Shown one piece after another: positions 18,430-27,888 of a stretch of 48,624 nucleotides of DNA. The first letter of the stretch is position 1, and each line of letters begins with the position of its first letter. Position numbers and translations under genes: made by a program. Below the pieces are notes generated by a model. The model was not told where the DNA came from and ran no database searches. It saw nothing but the letters and a program-made list of their open reading frames with translations. The stretch lies in the NCBI GenBank assembly GCA_028821775.1, contig JAPKFB010000034.1, positions 1 to 48,624 of the forward strand. The letters are read 5' to 3'. The stretch comes from Roseibacillus sp. (GTDB taxonomy: Bacteria > Verrucomicrobiota > Verrucomicrobiia > Verrucomicrobiales > Akkermansiaceae).

Positions 18430-18601
18430 CGCGTGATTGCCTCCGTGCTGGGTCCGGGTCGATCGGCATGAACGCAAAGCTGTCCATGCCCGCCCGCTGG
18501 AGTTTCTCAATCAGGCCTGCCGTTCCCCTGGCAGCGGTCTTCGATTCGTGCCAGATATAGACGGGTGAGTTCGGGCGCACGCCACGGATCAATGTGAGCA
18601 A
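18430..18601 (-). pseudogene. possible ExbD/TolR C-terminal fragment
   Basis: This short minus-strand frame reads TLIRGVRPNSPVYIWHES followed by GTAGLIEKLQRAGMDSFAF. The layout, a beta strand with 'PxxPVxI', then a helix 'lIekLqxAGm', then a final strand, matches the C-terminal domain of ExbD/TolR proteins. The membrane helix and the rest of the gene are absent, and the frame past about 18440 looks random before running into the end of the PQQ-like gene. Resemblance is to fold pattern only, so confidence is low. Confidence 0.3.
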
Positions 18602-18605
18602 GGGA

Positions 18606-18881
18606 TCGCAAACGAAAGTCGCGCAACCAGGCCGCGATCACTGGCCGAAGGCCATGTCGATGCTGGTGAGCGGCGGGGGAATGCACACCGGTCAAGTCAT
18701 CGGCGCGACCAATTCCAAGGGGGAACACCCCATTGCGCGTCCGCTGACACCCGAAGATATCTGGGCCACCATGCTTCAGCACCTTGAGATCGATCCCAGC
18801 CAGACCTTCGAAGATCACGGCGGCCGCCCTCATCCTATTCTGCAAAATGGAAGGGCGATTGCAGAGTTGCTGCGTGCGTAG
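18606..18881 (+). pseudogene. DUF1501 protein C-terminal fragment
   Basis: The last 90 or so residues of a DUF1501 (sulfatase-fold, Tat-exported) protein: PGRDHWPKAMSMLVSGGGMHTG, shortened, then QVIGATNSKGEHPIARPLTPEDIW in the same order as in the intact copy at 20.6-21.9 kb (GRDHWAGCFSLTMGGGGVKTG and RPVSVADFAATVYHALGLDP), ending at TAG 18879-18881. About 350 N-terminal residues, including the Tat leader, are missing. The only start codons are weak and internal, so this is a 5'-deleted remnant. Confidence 0.85.
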
Positions 18882-18907
18882 ACAGGAAATGTCTTTAGGG
18901 TGGGGCC

Positions 18908-20500
18908 ATGAATTCTCCCCTTCGCCTCTTCCTGTTGTTCTCGGTCCTTGGTTCGTCATGGATGTCAGCCGCGCCAGCGCCCAAGATCGGGGCGGCCGAT
19001 GTTCCGAAGCCCTCGCCGAGCAAACGCCACGACGCCAAGGTCACCGCGGTCAAGAGCGGCAATTACGACCTGGTGCTGATTGGGGATTCGATCACGCACA
19101 CGATGGGCGAACTCGGCGGCAAGTACGAGCCACTGAAGGAGGTTTGGAAGAAGCATTTCGCACCGCGGAACGCGATCAATCTGGGATACAATGGTTATCG
19201 CACCGAGCAGATCCTCTGGAACCTGCAAAACGGGGAACTCGACTTCGTCCGTTCTCCCAAGGTGGCCCTGATTCTGATCGGGACCAACAACAGCGATGAC
19301 CGGCACTTCAAGACGGTGCACACCGCGGAAGAGATCTTTGCCGGGACCAAGGCGATTGTAGACCTGGTCAAGGAGCGGCATCCCACCACCAAGATCCTGG
19401 TTCTTCGCATCTTTCCGCGTGGAGGTGACGGAGAGAAAGGGGTCAGTCCGCCCGCCTTCAATTCATCGAAGCAGTGTATCGAAACCTGTCGCCGGGCCGG
19501 GGAACTCACCAAGCAACTGGCAGACGGCAAACAGGTCTTCTGGCTCGATGTCAACCAGGTCTTTTTGCGACCGGATGGAACGATCAACATCGATTTGATG
19601 TGGGACCTGCTCCATCCGAGTCCGTCCGGTGCCGAGGCATGGGCGCAGGCAGTGGCGCCGACCCTGGCGATATTGATGGGGGATAAACCACCGGCGCCCG
19701 AGCGGGTAGTGCTCTGGGCCGACCAAGCTCCCATCGGCGATGGGAAATTTGAGGCCGCCCAACCAGTTCTCACCGTCTATCGACCGACTAATGCGAACGG
19801 AGCGGCGGCCGTGATCTGTCCCGGCGGAGGCTATGGCGGACTAGTGACCGGAGCCGAAGGGCGCGGAATCGCGAAGTGGCTGAACACGCATGGGATCACC
19901 GGGATCGTGCTCGAATATCGTCTTCCGCGCGGGCGACAGTTTGTTCCCCTCCTCGACGCCCAGCGCGCCATTCGAATCGTGCGTTCGAAGGCGGAAACCT
20001 GGGGCTGTGATCCCAAGCGCATCGGCATCATCGGGTTTTCTGCCGGCGGGCATCTGGCCTCGACCGCGGCGACCCATTTCGATGCGGGCAAGGCCGCGGC
20101 GGCGGATCCCATTGAGCGCGTGAGTTGTCGCCCCGATTTTGCAGTGCTCGTGTATCCGGTCATCACCATGAGCGAGAAGGGTCACGGGGGATCGAAGCAG
20201 AATCTGCTGGGGCCGTCTCCCTCGGCAGAGAGCGTCGCTTTGTTCTCCAACGAGAAACAAGTCACGGCGCAGACGTCGCCTACCTACCTTGCTCATGCCC
20301 TGGATGATCGCGTGGTGTCCGCCGACAACAGTCGGATGTTTCACGAAGCGCTCAAAGCGAAGAAGGTCGCGACGCACTACCTCGAACTGCCTTCCGGGAA
20401 TCACGGGCTGAACGGATACAAGGGGCCGATGTGGGATGCCTGGCAGAGTGGGTCCTTGAAATGGCTGGCTTCCTTGAAGCTGATCCCGGCCCAGGAATAG
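18908..20500 (+). CDS. secreted fusion of SGNH hydrolase and alpha/beta-hydrolase (acetyl-xylan-esterase-like)
   Basis: A 530-residue exported protein (leader about 1-22). Residues 45-255 are an SGNH domain like PAF-acetylhydrolase subunits: GDSITH with Ser61, GYNGYRTE, GTNNSDD with Asn127, and DLLHPSPSGAEAW with Asp233/His236. Residues 265-525 are an alpha/beta-hydrolase of the BD-FAE/acetyl-esterase type: VICPGGGYGG oxyanion loop, GFSAGGH with Ser378, HALDDRVV with the acid at 466-467, and SGNHG with His499. Both catalytic sets look intact, suggesting a bifunctional carbohydrate deacylase working in the periplasm or outside. It starts 27 bp after the DUF1501 fragment. Confidence 0.9.
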   Translation: MNSPLRLFLLFSVLGSSWMSAAPAPKIGAADVPKPSPSKRHDAKVTAVKSGNYDLVLIGDSITHTMGELGGKYEPLKEVWKKHFAPRNAINLGYNGYRTEQILWNLQNGELDFVRSPKVALILIGTNNSDDRHFKTVHTAEEIFAGTKAIVDLVKERHPTTKILVLRIFPRGGDGEKGVSPPAFNSSKQCIETCRRAGELTKQLADGKQVFWLDVNQVFLRPDGTINIDLMWDLLHPSPSGAEAWAQAVAPTLAILMGDKPPAPERVVLWADQAPIGDGKFEAAQPVLTVYRPTNANGAAAVICPGGGYGGLVTGAEGRGIAKWLNTHGITGIVLEYRLPRGRQFVPLLDAQRAIRIVRSKAETWGCDPKRIGIIGFSAGGHLASTAATHFDAGKAAAADPIERVSCRPDFAVLVYPVITMSEKGHGGSKQNLLGPSPSAESVALFSNEKQVTAQTSPTYLAHALDDRVVSADNSRMFHEALKAKKVATHYLELPSGNHGLNGYKGPMWDAWQSGSLKWLASLKLIPAQE

Positions 20501-20507
20501 CTTCAAG
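20473..20507. repeat. 9-bp inverted repeat across the stop codon
   Basis: CTTGAAGCT (20473-20481) and AGCTTCAAG (20499-20507) form a perfect inverted repeat with a 17-nt loop that spans the TAG stop of the fusion esterase gene. It could act as an RNA stem at the transcript end, but there is no T-tract. A second small stem, TCGCC / GGCGA (20517-20530), follows. Confidence 0.4.
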
Positions 20508-20598
20508 AAACTCGATTCGCCTCACGGCGAGGTGAACAAGATACTCCGATCCCCGATCACGGCGAAGTGGGGCGGAGGATGTCGTCCCAGCCTGGCAG

Positions 20599-21912
20599 TT
20601 AGAAGAGTTCCTTGATGACGGAACCCTCCGGGAGCATTTTCATGCGCCGTCCCTGAGCCGTGAATTCTTCTTTCGGGTCGAGCCCAAGAGCGTGGTAGAC
20701 GGTGGCTGCAAAGTCCGCGACGGAGACGGGACGATCGATGGGTGTAGCGCCATAGTTATCACTGGCACCGATCACCCTTCCGGTCTTCACGCCGCCACCG
20801 CCCATGGTTAGGCTGAAACAGCCCGCCCAATGGTCGCGCCCGGGGCCGCGTTTGTCCGTGTTGAGTTTGGGCGTGCGCCCGAATTCACCGGCCGTGATGA
20901 CAAGGGTGGTCTCAAGCAGGCCGCGATCGTCGAGATCGTTGAGGAGGGCTGAATAACTGCGGTCGTAGATTGGCAGCTGAATGTCGAGGTGGGGAAAGAT
21001 GCCCCAGTGGTGATCCCAGGCATAGATTCCCGTGTCGACGTATCCTTGGATCGTGACGAAGCGGACTCCCGCCTCGACCAGGCGACGGGCCAGGAGCATT
21101 CCCTGTCCGACCTGGTTGCGCCCATAGGCATCGCGAAGCTTGTCCGGTTCCTTGGAGAGATCGAAGGCTTCCTTGGCGGTCGGCGAGGTCGAGAGGTTCA
21201 GCGCCTGTTCTCTAAACTCGTCGTGGACGCGGGAGAACGCGAGCTGCTTTTCCTGGGCGGCCTGGTAGCGATCAAGCGAACGGAGCAGGTCTGCGCGTCC
21301 CGACATCCGACGGGCATCGAGGTTCTCCGCGGGATCAAATGTCGTGACGGAAAAGTCCGGAGAATTGGGATCCTGTTTGATGAGGAACGGGTCGTGGGAG
21401 CGGCCGAGATATCCGCCATAGCCAGGCGCGCTGTGGGCGGGATGCTTCATGTCCCCGAGATGCACGAAGGGGGGGATGGCAGCCTGCTGCTTCTGCTGCC
21501 TGCTGAGGACCGCACCGATGCCTGGCGCCTGCACGTTCTTGTCGAGTGGGCTTCCGCACATGAGCTCGACATCGCCCTGACCATGCTTGTGGCTGAAGGA
21601 GTGCATGGAGCGAATGAGGGAAAACTTGTCAGCACACTGGCGAAGCATGGGCAACTTTTCGCACAGGTGCAGGCCGGGAATGTTGGTGGGGGCGGGATGG
21701 TACTTCCCGCGGATTTCGGCCGGCATGTCCGGTTTCATGTCGTACATGTCGAGGTGACTGGCGCCTCCTTGCAGGAACATGAAAATCACGTTGATCTCCT
21801 TCTTGCCTTGGCTCGCGGCCTCGCTGGCCAAAACATCAGACAGGGACAGTCCGAGGGGGGAGATTGCGCCGAGGGAGAGCCCTCCCATCTTGAAGAATTC
21901 GCGACGCTCCAT
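20599..21912 (-). CDS. DUF1501 family Tat-exported protein
   Basis: A 437-residue protein beginning MERREFFKMGGLSLGAIS, a twin-arginine leader, followed by the DUF1501 phosphatase/sulfatase-like fold: VIFMFLQGGASHLDMYDMKPD, SFSHKHGQGDVELM, GYGGYLG, LVITAGEFGRTPKLN, GRDHWAGCFSL and MGGGGVKTGRVIGASD. These are the conserved metal-site segments of the family, which is abundant in PVC bacteria and usually paired with DUF1553/DUF1549 cytochromes. Here it is divergent from a DUF1592/DUF1552 pair instead. Exact activity of the family is not established. ATG 21912 is preferred over TTG 21954 because it starts the Tat leader. Confidence 0.92.
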   Translation of the reverse strand: MERREFFKMGGLSLGAISPLGLSLSDVLASEAASQGKKEINVIFMFLQGGASHLDMYDMKPDMPAEIRGKYHPAPTNIPGLHLCEKLPMLRQCADKFSLIRSMHSFSHKHGQGDVELMCGSPLDKNVQAPGIGAVLSRQQKQQAAIPPFVHLGDMKHPAHSAPGYGGYLGRSHDPFLIKQDPNSPDFSVTTFDPAENLDARRMSGRADLLRSLDRYQAAQEKQLAFSRVHDEFREQALNLSTSPTAKEAFDLSKEPDKLRDAYGRNQVGQGMLLARRLVEAGVRFVTIQGYVDTGIYAWDHHWGIFPHLDIQLPIYDRSYSALLNDLDDRGLLETTLVITAGEFGRTPKLNTDKRGPGRDHWAGCFSLTMGGGGVKTGRVIGASDNYGATPIDRPVSVADFAATVYHALGLDPKEEFTAQGRRMKMLPEGSVIKELF

Positions 21913-22194
21913 TCCCACAAGCTTACCCTGCGGCCGAACTTGCTCAATCCTCAAAATCCTCCGTCACATCTTTGGCCTACCGGAAGAGGGCAAGGATGGA
22001 CTCACCCCGGAGCAGGATCCCTGGTCTCCGGCGTCCCGGGCTGCCTTTGAGTCAACGAATAAGCGTGCTTCGATTTGAGGGCCCTTCCCGCGGAGGGTGG
22101 GGCGTGATTGAGTTCTTCTGAAAGAGCTCGTGCTAAAGGCCGTTAAAAACAGGTGGTCGGCAATGAAGTCCTCGCCGCGGAATTGCAATCCTTC

Positions 22195-24117
22195 ATGCGG
22201 CCTTTTTCCCTCTCCCTCATGTTCCCAGCCTGGCTCCTCGGGGCGGCCCATGGATTTGAGCTTGAGGTGCGCCCCATCCTTGATCGTTCCTGTCTGAAGT
22301 GCCACGGCGGGGAGAAGGTGAAAGGCAAAGTCGATTTTTCGAGGATCAAGACGGATGCGGATGCGGATTCTCAGTTCGAGCTCTGGGAGACGGTGGCGGA
22401 GATGATCACCGAAGGAGAGATGCCGCCCGAGGACGAGCCCCAGCTCAGCGAGGCGGAGAAGAAGACCATTCTTGATTGGTATCAGGGTCGCTTGGCCGCT
22501 CCGGTCGAGGCCCGCCCCGGAACCTTCCAACCCCGACGGCTTTCCGGACCGGAGTACCGCAATACTCTACACTCTCTCTTCGGATTCGAACTCAACGTCG
22601 CGGTCGCGGAAGCGCAGCAGACCGCGGCAGGTGAACGATCGCTCGTGATGAAGTTGCTTCCCCCTGATCCGCCCGGAGCGAGTGGATTTATCAACGACAC
22701 TCATGGGGCGCGGCTTTCGTCCGTGATCTGGGACCAGTATTCTCATCTTAGCGACGCCGCTTTGGAACAACTGTTCTCGCGGAAGGGACGCGAGCAACTC
22801 GGAACCTTGACCGCCGCTTCGTTGTCCGAAACCTGGACGACGGCAGACTTCACCCGGGCGCAGGCGGAGATCTTGATCCGCAATTTCGTTCCGCGCGCCT
22901 TCCGCCGACTTGTCCCGGAAGCACAGTTGAGCAAGATCGTCTCAGCGCTAGAGGGGAAGAATGGCAGGGCCCTGGTTGAAGCCACAAAGTTCGAGCTGAA
23001 GGCGGTTCTCATGTCGCCGGCCTTTTTCTATCGGGGCCTTCTTATGGGAGGGGTGCCTGGAAAGCAGCAGTCCGTTGATGCCTTTGAACTGGCGGAACGC
23101 CTTTCTTACTTCCTGTGGGAAGATCGCCCCGATGATGAGCTGATGAGTTTGGCGGTGAAGGGGACGCTCTCGGATCCGCAGGTCGTGGAGGGGCAAGTTG
23201 AGCGCATGCTGCAAGCGCCCGGCGCGCGCAGTCTGGCGGAGAGTTTCGGGGTGCAGTGGCTTGGACTGGCCAGTCTCGACCAGATGGTCAAAGAGCCGAT
23301 TCGAAATCATGCCCTCACATCCCAGCCTGTCGACTTTCTCAACTACCTGTTCACGGAAGAACGTCCCGTGATGGAGATCATCGATTCGAAGATCACCTTC
23401 GTGAACCAAGGGACCTCGGGATTTTACGGCCAGGATCGGCAGAGAATGAAGAGGTATGCCTCGACGAAGGGAATCGAACGGCAGACGACCCTCAATCAGC
23501 GGCTCACGTTGGAACATGCCCAGTGGCGAGGAGGAATCCTCACCATGCCGGGCGTTCTGAGCATGAACCGCGGGCCGATCCAGCGGGGGACTTGGATGCT
23601 GCGACGCATTCTCGGGGTGAAACTCGGGGAGCCGCCTGCGGACGTTCCTGCGATCAAGCCCAGTCCCCGCGGAAAGAACCTCTCCTTTCGGGAGCGCTTC
23701 GCAATGCACCGCGCCGATGCGAGCTGTGCGCGATGCCACGAGAAGATCGATCCCCTCGGCTTCTCGCTGGGTGCCTACGATGCCAGTGGCAGGTTCACAG
23801 CGGTCTCGACCGGCCGGAAAGGGAGCCCGCCGATCGATACCTCGGGCCAGCTGCCCACCGGAGAGAACTTCAAGGATTTCGCCGAGCTGAAGGCGATTCT
23901 CCTGACCAGCCAGCGCGAGACGATTGTTCGCAATTTTGTCGAGCGGACATTATCCTATGCCTTGTGCCGGAAGTTGCTGCGTAGAGATCAACCAACAGTG
24001 AACGAGATCACCAAGAATATCTGCGAAGGGGAGGGCACTTGGAGGAGCCTGTTCTGCCAGGTCGCCAACAGCCTGCCTTTTCGGGAAACCATCATCGGAA
24101 AGGAGCGCGAAGAATGA
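22195..24117 (+). CDS. DUF1592-type planctomycete cytochrome (PSCyt1-DUF1587/1592/1588/1585)
   Basis: A 640-residue exported protein. After a short leader (about 1-20) comes the PSCyt1 heme motif CLKCHGG (C33-H37) and DFSRIKTDADADSQFELW. A DUF1587 segment follows (RRLSGPEYRNTLHSLFG), then DUF1595/DUF1592 (FELAERLSYFLWEDRPDDEL), DUF1588 (RRGILTMPGVLSMN-like, RGTWMLRRILG, CARCHEKIDPLGFSLGAYD with a second CxxCH at about 511-515) and DUF1585 (FVERTLSYALCR) at the end. This is the standard architecture. The last four bases overlap the start of the DUF1552 gene (ATGA), so the two are translationally coupled. Confidence 0.93.
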   Translation: MRPFSLSLMFPAWLLGAAHGFELEVRPILDRSCLKCHGGEKVKGKVDFSRIKTDADADSQFELWETVAEMITEGEMPPEDEPQLSEAEKKTILDWYQGRLAAPVEARPGTFQPRRLSGPEYRNTLHSLFGFELNVAVAEAQQTAAGERSLVMKLLPPDPPGASGFINDTHGARLSSVIWDQYSHLSDAALEQLFSRKGREQLGTLTAASLSETWTTADFTRAQAEILIRNFVPRAFRRLVPEAQLSKIVSALEGKNGRALVEATKFELKAVLMSPAFFYRGLLMGGVPGKQQSVDAFELAERLSYFLWEDRPDDELMSLAVKGTLSDPQVVEGQVERMLQAPGARSLAESFGVQWLGLASLDQMVKEPIRNHALTSQPVDFLNYLFTEERPVMEIIDSKITFVNQGTSGFYGQDRQRMKRYASTKGIERQTTLNQRLTLEHAQWRGGILTMPGVLSMNRGPIQRGTWMLRRILGVKLGEPPADVPAIKPSPRGKNLSFRERFAMHRADASCARCHEKIDPLGFSLGAYDASGRFTAVSTGRKGSPPIDTSGQLPTGENFKDFAELKAILLTSQRETIVRNFVERTLSYALCRKLLRRDQPTVNEITKNICEGEGTWRSLFCQVANSLPFRETIIGKEREE

Positions 24118-25721
24118 GCAAGAATTGGAATATCGGGCGTAGAACATTTTTGCGAGGAGCCGCCGGCGCCCTCGTTCCGCTGCCCTTCCTCAATTTGATG
24201 GAGGCCGGTGCGGAGTCCAAGAATCTGGCCGGGGAAGCGAAACCTCCCCTCCGCTTTGTGACTCTCTTCAAACCGAATGGAGTACACCCTCCCTCGTGGA
24301 ACATCAACGGAGGGAGCGAAAATGATTTTCGGATGTCTCCCCTCATGGCGCCCTTTGCCAAGCACAAGGACGATCTCCTCATCCTCGATAATATGGGGGA
24401 CTTCGGATTCTCGTCCCACAGCAACTCGACCCGAAGATTCCTCTCGGGACATCACAGCAACCGGAAGTCGGCCTCGGTGGACCAGCTCATCGCAGACAAG
24501 ATCTGTGGCAGCACCGCGCACCGCTCACTCGAGCTCACCACCGAGGGTCTCTTCACCAATCAGATCGACTGCAGCTACATCTCCTACGACCACAAGGGCA
24601 ACCGGATTCCACGTGAGAGTGACCCGCAGCTCATGTTCGATCGGCTCTTCCGCAGTCCGATGCGGGACCCAAAGCAACGCCAAAAAATCTCCAGTCTTCT
24701 CGACAAGGTCACCGCCGACGCCAAGACCCTACAGCGCAAGGCGGGACGCGAAGACCGCGAAACGCTCGAGGAATACTTCACGGTGGTCCGGGAAACCGAG
24801 CAACGCCTGCAGAATATGGCCCCCCTTGCCGGGTCGCCGCAGGTCGATTTTTCCAGCCTGGTGCGGCCCGAAGGCTCCGCCAATCTCAACGAGCAAGTCA
24901 ATGCCATGCTCGACATCATCGCGATGGCGCTCTGGACCGACTCGACCCGCTGCATCACCTACATGCTCGGGAACAGCAATAGTCGCATGATTTTTGATTT
25001 CCTCGGAATCAAGAAACAGCACCACTATCTCTCCCATTTCTTCCGTAACTTCAGCCGATCAAATATCGATTCCCTTCTCAAGATCAGCCTCTGGCACATG
25101 GAGAAGTTCGACTATCTCCTCACCAAGTTGAAATCCTACAAGGATCACAACGGCTCGCTTCTCGACCATTCGGTCGTCTTGTTCGGGTCGGGCATGGGAC
25201 ACAGCGACAACCACACCGCCCAACGCATTCCGATCGTGCTCGCCGGCAAGGGCGGAGGAATGCTCAAGACCGGACGCTACCTGAGATACTCCAAGAACCA
25301 GGAGCTGAGCCGTTTGCATCTCACTCTTCTGCAGAAATTCGAGGTCGAGGCCGAGTCTTTTGCCAACTCATCCACGCCCCTGCCCGGGCTTGATGGGGGC
25401 GCCTTCGAAGAATATCGCGAGCGTCCCTTCGAGAGCTGGGTCAAGGTCGGCAACGGCAAGATCACGGTGCAGGGTCGGCTTCGCATGTCGGACAATCTCG
25501 ACGAGGCCAAGGTCTTCTACATCGATGTGAAGGATAAACAGTCGGTCCGAATCGAAGTGGGCTTCGGCGACTTCCACAGCTTCAACCTCGCCTACCATGT
25601 GGGGACCCCGATCACTCTGACCGGCAACAGCAACGAGCGGAGCGGCCGGCTCATCCTCACCAAGGTGACCGAACTCAAATCGGTCTTTGGAAAGAGCAAG
25701 CCGGGCAAGGCGAATGGCTAG
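24114..25721 (+). CDS. DUF1552 family Tat-exported protein
   Basis: A 535-residue protein starting with the Tat leader IGRRTFLRGAAGALVPLPFL. The DUF1552 signatures RFVTLFKPNGVHPPSW, GGSENDFRMSPLMAPF, NSTRRFLSG and SVVLFGSGMGHSDNH are present. The start is fixed by the ATGA overlap with the DUF1592 gene and an AGGAG sequence about 8 bases upstream. The pair DUF1592 cytochrome plus DUF1552 is a well-known PVC two-gene unit, thought to oxidise or bind an unknown substrate in the periplasm. The extra C-terminal beta domain (about 440-525) ends in a basic tail. Confidence 0.93.
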   Translation: MSKNWNIGRRTFLRGAAGALVPLPFLNLMEAGAESKNLAGEAKPPLRFVTLFKPNGVHPPSWNINGGSENDFRMSPLMAPFAKHKDDLLILDNMGDFGFSSHSNSTRRFLSGHHSNRKSASVDQLIADKICGSTAHRSLELTTEGLFTNQIDCSYISYDHKGNRIPRESDPQLMFDRLFRSPMRDPKQRQKISSLLDKVTADAKTLQRKAGREDRETLEEYFTVVRETEQRLQNMAPLAGSPQVDFSSLVRPEGSANLNEQVNAMLDIIAMALWTDSTRCITYMLGNSNSRMIFDFLGIKKQHHYLSHFFRNFSRSNIDSLLKISLWHMEKFDYLLTKLKSYKDHNGSLLDHSVVLFGSGMGHSDNHTAQRIPIVLAGKGGGMLKTGRYLRYSKNQELSRLHLTLLQKFEVEAESFANSSTPLPGLDGGAFEEYRERPFESWVKVGNGKITVQGRLRMSDNLDEAKVFYIDVKDKQSVRIEVGFGDFHSFNLAYHVGTPITLTGNSNERSGRLILTKVTELKSVFGKSKPGKANG

Positions 25722-25871
25722 GAGGAACTCGCGGAGTCCAGCAGGGAGCGTTCTCAGCGCGCGCGCTTCAGTTACGGCTAGGATCCACTGATTTTGTGGG
25801 GGAACACGAACTCCTGGACTTGAAAAGAAGAGGACTCGGCATTGAGCGATCGTTCGGAGGGGTGATCAAGC

Positions 25872-27296
25872 CTACTTGTATCGCTTCGGATCGTATCCCG
25901 CTTTGACGCGCTTGGTTTCCAGGAGCACCTTCAATTGGAGCATTTTTTTTGCGTGCTTGGGATCATTCGCAAGATTGGTGAATTCTCCCGGATCGTTCTT
26001 CAGATCGAAGAGTTCTTGGCCCTTTTTTCCGAACCCCCACTGGGTGAAGCGCCAATTCCGGGTGCGAATCGATTCTCCGCCGCTGCGACTGATGGTGAAG
26101 GCGAGGTCCTTGTTCCAGTTCTGAGCGGAAGGATTTTTGAGCAGAGCCACCATGCTCTGCCCCTGGAGCCCGTTGGGGGGAGTCAATCCCGCGAGCTCGG
26201 CCACGGTTGGGTAGAGATCAACGAGCTCGGTGATATGGCGGGTTGCTTTGCCGTGTGAGTCGGAAAGCCAGGGAACACTGAGAATGAACGGCACGCGAGT
26301 TGCTTCTTCGAAGAGGTGTTGCTTCTGAAACTTGTTGTGGTGTCCAAGCAGGTATCCATGATCGCTGGAGAAGATCACGATGGTGTTTTTTCGTAAGCCC
26401 AACTCATCGAGAGTGTCGAGCACTCGTCCCGCCTGAGCATCCATGTAGGAGACGCTGGCGTAGTAGGCTTCCAGCAATCCCTTGTGTAAGGCTGGAGTCA
26501 CCCCGTAGCGGGATTTGGATTTATAGTTGCGGATGACCTCCGGCACATCATCGAGGTCTCCCTCGGGAACGGAAGGAGCGATCATGGCCTCGCGGTCGTA
26601 GAGGTCGAAATACTTGGATGGAGCCACAAGGGGCACGTGGGGGCGCACAAATCCGCATCCGAGAAAGAAGGGATTGTCCCGATTGCGTTTCAGAAAATTG
26701 ATTGCGGCCTCCGCCGCCATTCCATCGGCAGGTTCCAGATCTCCGGTCGAAGCCTCTACTCCGGTAAAGGTCTGGGAACTGGTGTCCTTGGGTGACCACT
26801 CGGTTCTTAACCCAGGGGCCTTCTGTTCCAGCGCCTTGATGTTTACCGTCTCGTCCCAAGAAGGGGGATCGTCGTGATCGGCGGTTCCCGCGAGGATCTC
26901 GCGAGGAATCCCCATGTGGTAGATCTTGCTCACGCGGCCGGCATGGTAGCCGCCCCGGCGAAAGAGTTGCGACATGGTCACCACATTGGGGTGATTCGCT
27001 CGCAGGTTTCCCCGGTTGCCGAGCATTCCGGTGGTATAGGGATAGAGGCCGGTCATCATTGAAGCGCGGGAGGCACCGCACACCGGGTATTGGCAGTGCA
27101 TGTTTTCAAAGCGGACGCCTCGCTTGGCGAGCTCGTCCAGCCGAGGGGTTTTACACTGAGGATGCCCGAATCCACTCAAGGCTGTATTCAGATCATCGGC
27201 CATGAGGAGAAGGACGTTTGGCTTCCTCTCTTCGGCGCGGGAGGACGGGATGAAAACTGTCGTCGCGAGAATGAGAGAGACTAGGAGCTTGATCAT
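25872..27296 (-). CDS. secreted sulfatase (iduronate-2-sulfatase-like), Cys-type with CxAxR signature
   Basis: A 474-residue protein with signal peptide (about 1-21). Sulfatase hallmarks: RKPNVLLLMADDLN with metal-binding Asp34/Asp35, the active-site signature C73-G-A-S-R77 followed by ASMMTG, GKATRHITELVDLYPT, and DHGYLLGHHNKFQKQ with the metal DH pair. The domain order and the GFVRPHVPLVAPSKYFDLY phrase match iduronate-2-sulfatase-like enzymes (S1 family). The third signature residue is Ala instead of the usual Pro. The cysteine would need conversion to formylglycine, and no maturase is in the window. The start at 27296 opens the leader. Confidence 0.92.
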   Translation of the reverse strand: MIKLLVSLILATTVFIPSSRAEERKPNVLLLMADDLNTALSGFGHPQCKTPRLDELAKRGVRFENMHCQYPVCGASRASMMTGLYPYTTGMLGNRGNLRANHPNVVTMSQLFRRGGYHAGRVSKIYHMGIPREILAGTADHDDPPSWDETVNIKALEQKAPGLRTEWSPKDTSSQTFTGVEASTGDLEPADGMAAEAAINFLKRNRDNPFFLGCGFVRPHVPLVAPSKYFDLYDREAMIAPSVPEGDLDDVPEVIRNYKSKSRYGVTPALHKGLLEAYYASVSYMDAQAGRVLDTLDELGLRKNTIVIFSSDHGYLLGHHNKFQKQHLFEEATRVPFILSVPWLSDSHGKATRHITELVDLYPTVAELAGLTPPNGLQGQSMVALLKNPSAQNWNKDLAFTISRSGGESIRTRNWRFTQWGFGKKGQELFDLKNDPGEFTNLANDPKHAKKMLQLKVLLETKRVKAGYDPKRYK

Positions 27297-27888
27297 GCGG
27301 AGAGCATCACTCGGCTGCGGAGTTTGTTCAATTTGAGAATTTTCGGTTCGCCTGCAGCGATGCGAGCTCTTCGCGCCATTGTCACCACGAGACCTGGTGG
27401 CCTGAGGGAGAGGGGCGGCCATCCGACTCAAGTTCGGGCTACGGAATCCAGATCAAGAGCGACTAGTGCCGTGGAAATTGACAAGCCATGGGGGCCCATC
27501 AGTCAAGGTAGGCGAGAGCCTTACCCTGGGGATGAGGTGGCGGTTCATTGCTCGAAATTCATTGCTCGGAAATGTGTTTTCCAGCGTAGAAACGGGATAG
27601 GAATGGTGTCATTTGCTTACCTGTTGAGCTCTAGGAAATCTGGCTTCTATCGTGAAGGGGAGCCGGTCTTGGGGAGGTTGATTTTGAGATTCTCTTAACA
27701 CTGCTGAGCTTGTGGGTCGGTTTGCTGTTCTTCTGGAGGTCCGAGGCGCCGACTTCCTCGGGAGGACTCATCAAAGTCCGCACGATCACGGTGAGCTTGT
27801 CATGGGGCGCGCATGAGCCGGGTTTTCTACGGAACCCGACCACAACGGTCGTTAGACAGACGGTCTCGCCTCTGCTATTACGGGAATC
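27297..27888. other. 592-bp gap between divergent sulfatase genes
   Basis: No gene is supported on either strand. Visible structure: an 11-bp direct repeat TTCATTGCTCG at 27544-27554 and 27558-27568 (period 14 bp), and a hairpin CGGGTT / AACCCG (27819-27838) with an 8-nt loop about 50 bp before the next sulfatase start. The gap must hold promoters for both divergent sulfatase genes, but no clear -35/-10 pair was found. Confidence 0.4.

Noticed and set aside
21950..22078. Short + strand frame (ILKILRHIFGLPEEGKDG and onward) in the divergent DUF1501/DUF1592 promoter region
   Set aside because: Protein-like but no recognised family and no own start; could be another gene tail or chance.
27324..27698. 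124-codon open frame on the + strand in the gap between sulfatase genes
   Set aside because: No leader, domain or family resemblance; composition is that of a random open frame in GC-rich DNA.
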